Assembly: GCA_963704825.1 (NCBI GenBank)
Contig: CAVPHV010000014.1
Location: 372,001-436,000 of the forward strand
DNA length: 64,000 nucleotides
Origin: CAVPHV01 sp963704825
GTDB lineage: Bacteria > Actinomycetota > Acidimicrobiia > Spongiisociales > UBA5794
Direction: 5' to 3'
The position numbers were made by a program, and so were the translations under genes. The stretch's first letter is position 1; each line of letters starts with the position of its first letter. The notes beneath the pieces are model-generated. The model was given only the letters and a program-made list of their open reading frames with translations. It searched no databases and was not told the origin of the DNA. Positions 16,959 to 24,536 of the stretch are shown here, one piece after another.

Positions 16959-17041
16959 CGTGGCTCCACGTTACCCGTTACCGGTGCCCGCGATCCAGAG
17001 GTTTTTCGGATTGATGGCGGGCCACGAGAGGTCTGTGTGAG

Positions 17042-18022
17042 TCATCGGCGGCCGGCTTCCCAGTAGGCCCCGATACGATCGACGAAGGCCGCAGGCTTTT
17101 CGACGTAGAGAGCGGTCCCGATGCCAAGAGCCTGGGCCTGGAGATTGGTGCGCTGCTCGTGGATCAGGGCGATCAGCATCCAGCGCTCGCGCTCGTCACG
17201 ACAGGACTCAGGATGCTCGAGGATGGTTTCGGCGAGCACGGCGAGGTCGTGGTCGTCGCCGAGGAACTCGCCCAGTTCGTCGAGGCTCTGGGCGGTGGAA
17301 CCGATCAGGGTGGGATACATCGGCGTCAAGGCCTCCATTTGGTAGCGGAGGTACTTCACTCGCTTGCGCCATTCGTGCAGGTCGTGGACGTCTCGTGTTG
17401 CGCTTGCCTGTTTCAGCCCCCGATGACCGCGCCGATAGACGCGCTCGATGCCTTCGGCGAGGGCGGAGAAGTCATTCCGGATGATGCCCTCGATCGGGAA
17501 GCGGCCGAAGCGAGAGCGGGCGGTGCCGAGGTTGACGATGGCGTTGGTAACAACTTGCCCGGTGACCAACTCATGTCGTTCCAGGTGGCGGCTGAGCAAC
17601 CAGGCTTCCGGCGTCGCAAAAGTCGCCTCGTCGAGGAGGTCGGCATACCTCTTGCGAAGTGAGCGAAGGGTGTCGACGAGCACCCAAGCGTCGCGGACGG
17701 CCGAGAGAGTCCTGGCGGTGTCGCGCAGCATGACGTTCTCTTCGCGGTAGGCGCGATAGCCGATGCCGTCGCGAACGAGGCGGAGGATGCCGCGGAGCCG
17801 TTTGATACTCTTGCGGGCGGAATGCACTCCAGGGTCGAAGGACTTCCGGTCCGCCGGGCGAAGATCGGCGATCGCTTTTCCCAACAGACCGACGGTGATG
17901 CGGCGCATCGCCAAGGGCAATGGTTCGTCGGGGACGATGCTCCGCGACGGAAGGGCCATCGTCGCCACCGTCTTGTGGTGCGCAATGCTCGTGTGTTGTG
18001 GGCGAGGCTGTTCCGCCATCAC
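17042..18022 (-). CDS. CHAD domain protein
   Basis: This 326-aa protein is mostly alpha-helical with the two conserved CHAD motifs: VHSARKSIKRLRGILRLVR near residue 65 and VHDLHEWRKRVKYLRYQME near residue 215. CHAD domains bind inorganic polyphosphate through these Lys/Arg/His helices and are often associated with polyphosphate granules. The first ~20 residues are poorly conserved; a start at MALPSRSIV (residue 22) is possible. It precedes, on the same strand, the possible CYTH-like gene at 16212. Confidence 0.9.
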   Translation of the reverse strand: MMAEQPRPQHTSIAHHKTVATMALPSRSIVPDEPLPLAMRRITVGLLGKAIADLRPADRKSFDPGVHSARKSIKRLRGILRLVRDGIGYRAYREENVMLRDTARTLSAVRDAWVLVDTLRSLRKRYADLLDEATFATPEAWLLSRHLERHELVTGQVVTNAIVNLGTARSRFGRFPIEGIIRNDFSALAEGIERVYRRGHRGLKQASATRDVHDLHEWRKRVKYLRYQMEALTPMYPTLIGSTAQSLDELGEFLGDDHDLAVLAETILEHPESCRDERERWMLIALIHEQRTNLQAQALGIGTALYVEKPAAFVDRIGAYWEAGRR

Positions 18023-18237
18023 CCCACTATGGCGCGGCGCCGTTGGAGCCGTGTCCCCCGAATCGGGCGATTCCGCTCCCCTTATCGCCGAGTCGTCGCT
18101 GTCCGGTGCCAGGTCTGGATCCTTTCGTACTGGCTTTACTCACGGTAGCGCTACCTAGGTGTCCAGTAGGCGGGTTGCTCTGGTCGGGGCTGTGAACCGA
18201 TGTGACGTACCGCGGCGCTGCCAATAGATTCATCCCC

Positions 18238-18330
18238 GGAGGCGTCCGGACGCCTGGTGGGTCCCGCGGTCTTCAAAACCGTTGAGGGTGCGAAGAGTGC
18301 CCTGGCGGGTTCGATTCCCGTCCGCCTCCG
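18238..18330 (+). tRNA. selC: tRNA-Sec (anticodon TCA)
   Basis: The 93-nt sequence folds as a long-armed tRNA. The acceptor GGAGGCG (18238-18244) pairs with CGCCTCC (18323-18329), with G discriminator and no encoded CCA. The anticodon arm is CGGT-CTTCAAA-ACCG, so the anticodon is TCA, which reads UGA. A long variable arm and a T arm (GCGGG-TTCGATT-CCCGT) follow. The size, TCA anticodon and extra arm identify selenocysteine tRNA. Its 3' part is the integration site of the adjacent mobile element. No selA, selB, selD or obvious selenoprotein gene is in the window. Confidence 0.93.
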
Positions 18331-18333
18331 CGA
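18269..18333 (+). repeat. Left attachment site (attL), 65 bp
   Basis: This is the tRNA-Sec segment from the anticodon loop to three bases past the tRNA end. It is identical to 27480-27544. The integrase stop lies seven bases away. Confidence 0.85.
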
Positions 18334-18339
18334 AGCCCG

Positions 18340-19560
18340 TCACATAAGGGTATTCCGGGTGCTGCCGTCGAGTTCGACGACGGCCCCGGAGCCCTTCGGG
18401 GCGCGCTCGGGGCGCGATAGGGGCGCGGGAGAATCACTCGAGCCTCGTTCGGGGCGCGCCTGCGGCGGTGCGGTGGCGGCGGCGAAGCGGCGATCGAGTG
18501 CCTCCGAGAGGGCGTCCAGGTCGTCCTCGTAGAGGTGGCCGTAGAGGTCGAGCGTCATCGCCGCCGAGGCGTGGCCGAGCTGTCGCTGGACGGCTTTGAT
18601 GTTGGCGCCGGATGAGATCATCAGCGAGGCCGCGGTGCCCCGCAGGTCGTGTATCCGGACCTGTCCGAGCTCCGCCGCCTCGACGGCCGGCACCCAGACC
18701 GTCTGACGGAACGGTGAGGAGCGCAGCGGGCCACCCTTGAGCGCGGTGAACACGAGCCCATCTTCGGAGATCTCCCCGAGCTGGGCGGCGAGACGATCGG
18801 CGAGGAACGCCGGCATCGTCACGAGACGACGCTCGTGCGTTTTCGGCGCCCCCCACGAGAGGCCCGACCCGAGCTCTGTGGCTGACTCGGCAATCTCGAT
18901 GCGTCGGCGCAGCAGGTGGACACGAGACCGCCTCAGCGCCACCAGCTCACCCCATCGCATTCCGACCCATGCGAGCGTCTCGACGACGAGCCCGGCTCCG
19001 CTCTGGGCCTCTTCGGCGGCCGCGGCGAGGACGGTGACCTCCTCCGCGGTGAGGGACCGCTGCTCCCGTCGCCGCACCGTTGGAACCTTCACCCCGGATG
19101 TCGGGTCGCGGGCCAGGATCGCGTCGACGACGGCCAGCTTGAGCGGAGCCGACAGCACCTGCTTCGCTTGCTTGATCCGTGACGCCGAGAGCCCCTCGGC
19201 CGACATTGCCGCGACCCACTCCCGCACCATCGCCGGTGAGATGCGGTTGAGCGGGAGGTCGCCGAAGACGGGAATGACCCGCGAGCGAAGCAACGACTCG
19301 TAGCCGGAACGGGTCTTCGGCTTGATATCCAGCCCAGCGAGCCAGGTGGTTGCCGCCTCGACGAATGGGACATCGCCGGCCTCGGGCGCAATCCAATCAC
19401 CTCGGTCAATTGAACCGAGCCTGGCGACGAGCCAGCGGTCGGCATCGACCTTCCGGTCGAAGCTTCTTGACCGGATGCGCCCGTCGGGACCGCGGTATCT
19501 GGCGCGCCACCTCCGGCCGGTTCGTTGGTGGCGGTCTTCGATCCAACCGGAGCGGCTCAT
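18340..19560 (-). CDS. Tyrosine recombinase/integrase
   Basis: This 406-aa integrase has an N-terminal arm-binding region (GRRWRARYRGPDGRIRSRSF), a core-binding SAM-like domain (about residues 65-150) and a catalytic domain with all expected residues: R in GMRWGEL, K in PKTHERRLV, HxxR in IHDLRGTAA, H in LGHAS and Y in TLDLYGHLY. It ends with a ~50-residue Pro/Ser/Glu-rich tail that is duplicated as DNA at 27887-27966. Its 3' end abuts the tRNA-Sec, the usual place for a tRNA-targeting integrase. It probably inserts the element into the tRNA 3' half. Confidence 0.95.
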   Translation of the reverse strand: MSRSGWIEDRHQRTGRRWRARYRGPDGRIRSRSFDRKVDADRWLVARLGSIDRGDWIAPEAGDVPFVEAATTWLAGLDIKPKTRSGYESLLRSRVIPVFGDLPLNRISPAMVREWVAAMSAEGLSASRIKQAKQVLSAPLKLAVVDAILARDPTSGVKVPTVRRREQRSLTAEEVTVLAAAAEEAQSGAGLVVETLAWVGMRWGELVALRRSRVHLLRRRIEIAESATELGSGLSWGAPKTHERRLVTMPAFLADRLAAQLGEISEDGLVFTALKGGPLRSSPFRQTVWVPAVEAAELGQVRIHDLRGTAASLMISSGANIKAVQRQLGHASAAMTLDLYGHLYEDDLDALSEALDRRFAAATAPPQARPERGSSDSPAPLSRPERAPKGSGAVVELDGSTRNTLM

Positions 19561-19821
19561 CGGTGTCCTCCTCTTCTGACCGCGTCCTCGCCCGTCAGCA
19601 GGCTACGAAGCAAGCGTACGTCTCTCATCATTTCGTATCATTGCTCATTAGTTATCAATATCTATCCAATATCCACGATGCATAAGAGCTATCATAGTCG
19701 AAGAGGCAGACACCCTCAGAGGGAATCGGACCTTGACCGCACCCACCAACACGCAGCTACCCCTCCGAGTCGGAAGGGACAGACGAGTGCACACCTGCGG
19801 TGACACGGTGGGGGTGACGCG
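19561..19821. other. AT-richer gap between integrase and relaxase genes
   Basis: These 261 bases have no convincing gene. Positions about 19615-19700 are clearly less GC-rich than the surroundings and contain several short TATC/GATA motifs. Divergent promoters, arm-type integrase sites or a transfer origin would fit here, but none can be drawn exactly from sequence. Confidence 0.4.
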
Positions 19822-20139
19822 GTGACGGTGCGGGTGACGACTTTGAAGGGCACTGCGGCGGGCCGGTATTACACCGAGCAGCTTCCGTCGTACTACTTGG
19901 ATGGTGGTGAGCCGCCGGGTCGCTGGTTCGGTCGGGGCGCCGCGATGTTGGGTCTTGACGGGGGGATCGATGATGAGGCCTTCCTGGCGGTGATGGCCGG
20001 TCTCGATCCGGCGACCGGGGAGCGGTTGGGGCGCCGCTTCGGAGAGACATCGGTGCGGGGGTTCGATGCGACGTTCTCGGCGCCGAAGTCAGTGTCGGTC
20101 CTGTTCGCCGTCGGCAACGAGCGACTGCAAGGGAGGTGA
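19822..20139 (+). CDS. Relaxase (TrwC/TraA, MobF type), N-terminal fragment
   Basis: The 105-residue ORF holds the start of a MobF relaxase: the Tyr-rich catalytic segment GRYYTEQLPSYYLDGGEPPG (Tyr pairs at residues 16-17 and 24-25), GAAMLGLDGG, and FDATFSAPKSVSVLFAVGN. It stops at TGA 20137-20139, and the family sequence continues without loss in the -1 frame from GTG 20136. Alone it has the nicking tyrosines but not the His metal site. This is either a frameshift mutation or a two-polypeptide arrangement joined by GTGA overlap. Confidence 0.85.
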   Translation: MTVRVTTLKGTAAGRYYTEQLPSYYLDGGEPPGRWFGRGAAMLGLDGGIDDEAFLAVMAGLDPATGERLGRRFGETSVRGFDATFSAPKSVSVLFAVGNERLQGR

Positions 20140-22571
20140 CGGAGGCGCACGACACCGCGGTCGACGCGGTGTTGGGTTGGGTGGAGTCGCGGGCGCATAC
20201 GAGGTTGCGGCGGCGGGGTCATGTGGTGTGTGTCGACGCTGAGGGGATCGTGGCCGGCGTGTTCCGGCAACATACGAGTCGTCGTCTTGACCCGCAGTTG
20301 CACACTCATGCGGTGATCGCCAACCGAGTGGAAGCTCCCGATGGGCGTTGGTTGGCGCTCGACGCCCGCACGGTGAAGATGGATCAACGCACCTTGTCGA
20401 GCCTGTATCACGCCGGGTTGCGGGCTGAGTTGACCCGCCGCCTCGGAGTCCGATGGCACCAACCTGAACATGGGATTGCTGAGATGGCCGGTGTCGACCC
20501 GGAGGTGTTGGTCGAGTTCTCGCAACGCAGCCGCGACATCGAGCAGCGTGCTGCTGCGAAGCTGGACCGGTTCCGCAGCGACTTGGCTCGGGAGCCGACG
20601 CCACGGGAGCGGTGGCGCCTGGAGCGTGAGGCCGTGCTCGACAGCCGACCCGCCAAGGAGCGCCGTCACTCCGCCGCCGCCCTGCATGAAGGGTGGAGGA
20701 TGCGGTTGCGAGCCCTCGGCCTTGAACCACACGAGCTTGTGGTGAATGCCGTCGGTCGGGCCCGCTCGCCGACGGGCATCGACCGCGAGATGATGTTGGG
20801 AATGATCGACGGAGCGCTCGAGGCGTTGACGCAGCGGCAGTCGACGTGGCGGCCCGCCGAAGTGGTGCGTGAGCTCGCCGCCCAGGTCCCCACTGAGGTC
20901 ACCGTCGAACCCGGGCGGCTCTGCGCGCTCCTGGAGGACCTCGCCGACCACGCCACCGCGTCGCGCTGTGTTGATCTGTCACCGCCGGTCCCGGCTGGTG
21001 TGGTGCTGCGGCGTGATGGACGCCCGATCAGCGAAGCTGCCGTTGATCGTGCCTTCACCACCCGGGCCATCCTTGATGAGGAGGAACAGATCCTCGAATG
21101 GGCCGACCGGCAACGCCAGTTCACCGGCATCGTCGATACCCGACCGAGGGGCCTCGACACGGCGGGTTTGAGTCCGGGGCAGGCCGACGCTTGCCGGGCG
21201 GTGGCGGGGATGGCCCCGTTGGAGCTGATCGTGGGTCCGGCCGGGTCGGGCAAGACCACCGCGCTTACCCCCGCCGTGCATTATCTGCAGGGTCGCGGGG
21301 AGGTGGTGTTCGGGGTGGCACCCACCGCAGCGGCCGCCGAAGTGCTCGCTACCGAAACCACGATGCCCGCCGACACGTTGGACAAGCTGCTCTACGAACA
21401 CTCCCGTCCCGACCGGCCACCAGGAGCGGGGTATGACCTGCCGGCGGGGGCGACGGTGGTCGTGGACGAGGTCGGCACCGTCGCCACCCCGAAACTCGCC
21501 GCCCTCACTCTTCTCGCCGATTACAGGGCGTGGCGGGTGGTGATGGTGGGGGATCCCCGCCAGTTCTCCGCTGTGGGTCGCGGTGGCATGTTCGCTCACC
21601 TCATCGACACCTACGGCGCCATCGAACTCGACCACATTCACCGCTTCACCCACCAGTGGGAACGTGCTGCCACCCGGCGACTCCGCACCGGCGACCTCTC
21701 GGTGATCGGCGAGTACCAGCGTCACGGGCGGCTCCACGACGGCACCCCAGACGACATGGAGGCAGCCATCATCGACGCCTGGAGCCTGGCACGACAACGC
21801 GGCGAATCGGTGGCGTTGATGGCCAACACCAACCACACCGTCGACCGATTGAACCAGCTCGCCCAACAGCGGCGCATCACCACCGGTGAGCTCGACCCGG
21901 ACGGGCCGGGCCTCGACGTCGGCGATCAACGTCTGCTTATCGGCGACGACGTGGTCACCCGCCGCAACCAGCGCACCCTGCGCACCAACCAAGGAGCGAT
22001 GGTCAAGAACCGGGACCACTGGAGCGTCGAAGAGATCCACGGAGATGGTGCGGTCACCGTCGGCGGACGCACCGGCAGGGTGCGTCTTCCCGCCGACTAC
22101 AGCCACCAGTATCTCGAACTCGGGTACGCCCAAACCAGCCACGCCACCCAAGGCCGCACCGTCGACACCGGTCTCCTCCTCATCGACGGCCCAACCGACC
22201 ACCGCGGTCTCTACACGCCGCTGACCCGCGGACGAGACGCCAACCATGCTTACGTCGTCACCCGTGAAGGCGAAACCGCGACTGATGTCCTCACGACGGC
22301 GATCAGCCGGGACTGGATCGACCAACCCACCATCAGCCGACGAACCCGCCCCGAAATCGCCGTGGCGGCGAACCTCTCGGAACAACGCAGCGAACCCGAT
22401 TGCCACCGACAACCCGCCGCACACCCACCCGGGCACGAGATCGCCATCGACGACCACAGATCCGAAGACGAGCAGGCCTGGCAGGCAGTCAGCCGGAGTA
22501 TCGAAGCCGCCAGGCAACGCCGTACCGCAGAGCGCAGCCCCAACCGGCATCACCGTGGCATCGGCCGCTGA
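20136..22571 (+). CDS. Relaxase-helicase (TrwC/TraA type), main part
   Basis: The 811-aa ORF continues the relaxase from the preceding frame: HTSRRLDPQLHTHAVIAN near residue 47 carries the metal-binding His residues, followed by DGRWLALDARTV. The C-terminal half is a RecD-like superfamily 1 helicase with Walker A IVGPAGSGKTTAL near residue 365, Walker B VVVDEVGTV near 435, and the late motifs YAQTSHATQGRTVD and LYTPLTRGRDANH. Together with the N-terminal ORF the protein would be ~915 aa, normal for the family. It would nick and unwind DNA for conjugal mobilisation. An AGGGAGG lies directly before the GTG. Confidence 0.92.
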   Translation: MTEAHDTAVDAVLGWVESRAHTRLRRRGHVVCVDAEGIVAGVFRQHTSRRLDPQLHTHAVIANRVEAPDGRWLALDARTVKMDQRTLSSLYHAGLRAELTRRLGVRWHQPEHGIAEMAGVDPEVLVEFSQRSRDIEQRAAAKLDRFRSDLAREPTPRERWRLEREAVLDSRPAKERRHSAAALHEGWRMRLRALGLEPHELVVNAVGRARSPTGIDREMMLGMIDGALEALTQRQSTWRPAEVVRELAAQVPTEVTVEPGRLCALLEDLADHATASRCVDLSPPVPAGVVLRRDGRPISEAAVDRAFTTRAILDEEEQILEWADRQRQFTGIVDTRPRGLDTAGLSPGQADACRAVAGMAPLELIVGPAGSGKTTALTPAVHYLQGRGEVVFGVAPTAAAAEVLATETTMPADTLDKLLYEHSRPDRPPGAGYDLPAGATVVVDEVGTVATPKLAALTLLADYRAWRVVMVGDPRQFSAVGRGGMFAHLIDTYGAIELDHIHRFTHQWERAATRRLRTGDLSVIGEYQRHGRLHDGTPDDMEAAIIDAWSLARQRGESVALMANTNHTVDRLNQLAQQRRITTGELDPDGPGLDVGDQRLLIGDDVVTRRNQRTLRTNQGAMVKNRDHWSVEEIHGDGAVTVGGRTGRVRLPADYSHQYLELGYAQTSHATQGRTVDTGLLLIDGPTDHRGLYTPLTRGRDANHAYVVTREGETATDVLTTAISRDWIDQPTISRRTRPEIAVAANLSEQRSEPDCHRQPAAHPPGHEIAIDDHRSEDEQAWQAVSRSIEAARQRRTAERSPNRHHRGIGR

Positions 22572-22751
22572 CGCCGGCATCCTCAAGCCAACCTCCCCGG
22601 GGAGCACAACCAGGCGTCCTCAGGTCGGTATGCCCATCAACCACGTCCAGCTCCCCCCCAAGTGAGTGATGCGGCGGCGAGATCACACGCCCCACGCCAC
22701 ATTCGTCGCGGAAAGCCTCCGACGACGCGCCATGCCGGTCCGGCCGTTGGG

Positions 22752-24452
22752 TCAGCAGCCGTGGGTGGTTTCTGCGGTGCAGGTGTCGACACCGTTGTTG
22801 CCGTACACCACGTCGATGTCGAGACCGCCGGTCAACACGTCATCACCCGGTCCGCCGTAGAGGACGTCGTCGCCGCGGTTACCCGCCGCGTCATCGTCGC
22901 CGGCACCGCCGTAGAGGTGATCGTCGGCATTGCCCCCACGGATACGGTCGTCGCCTTCCCCGCCGTAGATGATGTCCTTGCCCAGCTCACCGTAGAGCCG
23001 GTCCTGTTTCCACTGGCCGTGGATCCAATCGGCGCCACCGCCGCCCCGTACCAGGTCTTTGCCCTTCCCGCCGTACAGGCTGTCGTTACCCGACTCACCC
23101 AGCACCGTGTCCTTACCGGCACCACCCCGCAACTCATCCTGGCCCGGGCCACCCAACAGGATGTCGTCGCCGGCCTCGCCGCGCACCACATCGTTGCCGT
23201 ACCCGGCACACACCACATCGTCCCCGCCACCACCATCGATCACATCATCGCCACCAAACCCCACAATCACATCAACACCCGACGTGCCCACCAGGGTGTC
23301 GTCACCGTCGGTACCCACAATCGTCGCCACCCGACCCTCACACAACACCCCCGGCGCAATCCACTGGGGGCTACGGACGAACGCACCCGAGCGCAGAGTA
23401 GTCACTGCACCGGTACCGAGTTCTTTGACTGCAAGGGTCTCGGTCTCGCCGTCGGTGAGGTTGAGGGCGACCAGCGACTTGTCGGAGTTGAACCGGGCCG
23501 CCCAGACTCCGACGCCCGGCTTCTTGTAGAGCTTGGTCCGGTTGCCGCCCTTGCCGTTGGCCATCCACAGAGTCGTGTGACCGTCACCGGACGCAACGTA
23601 CAGCATCGTCGACCCGTCGGACGTCATGTCCATCAGCCTCAGGTTCTTCTCGGTGTTGGCACCGAGCAGCATGCTCATCTCGCCAGTGGCGACATCGATG
23701 CGCCACAGGTCGCCAGGCCCGAATTGCGGGTTGTCGGGGTCCGGATCCAGAACCGGATCCGCTGCCACCACCAACTCCCGAGCATCGTGAAGGAACCCGA
23801 CCGTCGAGTATGTCGAAACGGACAGACTCGGCTCATCGGTGATCACCTCATAGCCACCACCGGATTCGCCGTCGATCACCGCCAGCTCGGCCGCTCCCGG
23901 GAGCGGGGTAGGCGTCGACCTGAACGTGAACAGAATCCGTTGCCCGTCCGGGAACCACACTGGTGCCAACTCATTCGCCACCGGAGTGTCCGTCAGATTC
24001 ACCAATGCAGACCCGTCGATGTTCACGACCCACACGTCCGACAGAGGAGGATCATGCTCATCCTCACCCGGCGTCCGCAACTCCAGCGCCAACCGCTGCG
24101 AATCAGGCGACCAGTCCACGAAGCTGACCGACGTACCCTCAGGCGCATCGAGCACCTTCACCGAGGCACCACCCGCACTCGGCAGCTTCCACAGCGAACG
24201 CCCCAGCTCACGCCCATAGATGACCCAGTCGCCATCAGGTGAGACAAGGCCACCAGAATCTTCGAAAAGCACACTCTCGTTCGACCCATCAGGATCCATC
24301 ACGACCGTCTGGCTGTCCCCAGGCGGCATTGCTGCCTCCACAAACATGACCCGCTCCCCCGGCACCGCGGCACCCTGCGCAGCACCCGGAGCAGCCGCGG
24401 TCACCAGTGCCGCAGCGAACAGGAACCCCAACACGCGACGGAGACGGCTCAT
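22752..24452 (-). CDS. Secreted beta-propeller protein with RTX calcium-binding repeats
   Basis: The 566-aa protein has a signal peptide (residues 1-30, Ala-rich, ending near AQGA) and about 360 residues of TolB/WD40-like repeats (VDWSPDSQRLALEL, PVWFPDGQRILFTF). A C-terminal block of some 17-18 RTX nonapeptides follows (GTDGDDTLVG, GGPGQDELRGGAGKD, GGAGDDDAAG). RTX repeats bind calcium and fold outside the cell. The final residues include a Cys pair (DTCTAETTHGC). No RTX-type ABC exporter is present; the Sec signal implies Sec export. It is cargo of the mobile element. Start: ATG 24452; GTG 24461 is also possible. Confidence 0.85.
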   Translation of the reverse strand: MSRLRRVLGFLFAAALVTAAAPGAAQGAAVPGERVMFVEAAMPPGDSQTVVMDPDGSNESVLFEDSGGLVSPDGDWVIYGRELGRSLWKLPSAGGASVKVLDAPEGTSVSFVDWSPDSQRLALELRTPGEDEHDPPLSDVWVVNIDGSALVNLTDTPVANELAPVWFPDGQRILFTFRSTPTPLPGAAELAVIDGESGGGYEVITDEPSLSVSTYSTVGFLHDARELVVAADPVLDPDPDNPQFGPGDLWRIDVATGEMSMLLGANTEKNLRLMDMTSDGSTMLYVASGDGHTTLWMANGKGGNRTKLYKKPGVGVWAARFNSDKSLVALNLTDGETETLAVKELGTGAVTTLRSGAFVRSPQWIAPGVLCEGRVATIVGTDGDDTLVGTSGVDVIVGFGGDDVIDGGGGDDVVCAGYGNDVVRGEAGDDILLGGPGQDELRGGAGKDTVLGESGNDSLYGGKGKDLVRGGGGADWIHGQWKQDRLYGELGKDIIYGGEGDDRIRGGNADDHLYGGAGDDDAAGNRGDDVLYGGPGDDVLTGGLDIDVVYGNNGVDTCTAETTHGC

Positions 24453-24536
24453 GGCGACCACTCTACGTGGTAGCTGCTTCGTTGTGTAGTGGCGATTCGT
24501 CAGTCGTTGCCCCTTTGATCGAGCCGATGCATCGGT

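Noticed and set aside
20137..20139. Relaxase TGA read as selenocysteine
   Set aside because: The protein sequence continues in the -1 frame, not in the TGA frame, so recoding of TGA would not restore it.
22760..23290. Regular repeats that could look like a CRISPR array
   Set aside because: The repeat is the 27-base codon period of RTX nonapeptides, without constant-length unique spacers.
22662..24242. Plus-strand 526-codon ORF opposite the RTX protein
   Set aside because: Its Thr/Val/His periodicity mirrors the RTX nonapeptides on the other strand; the minus-strand protein has a signal peptide and domain structure.
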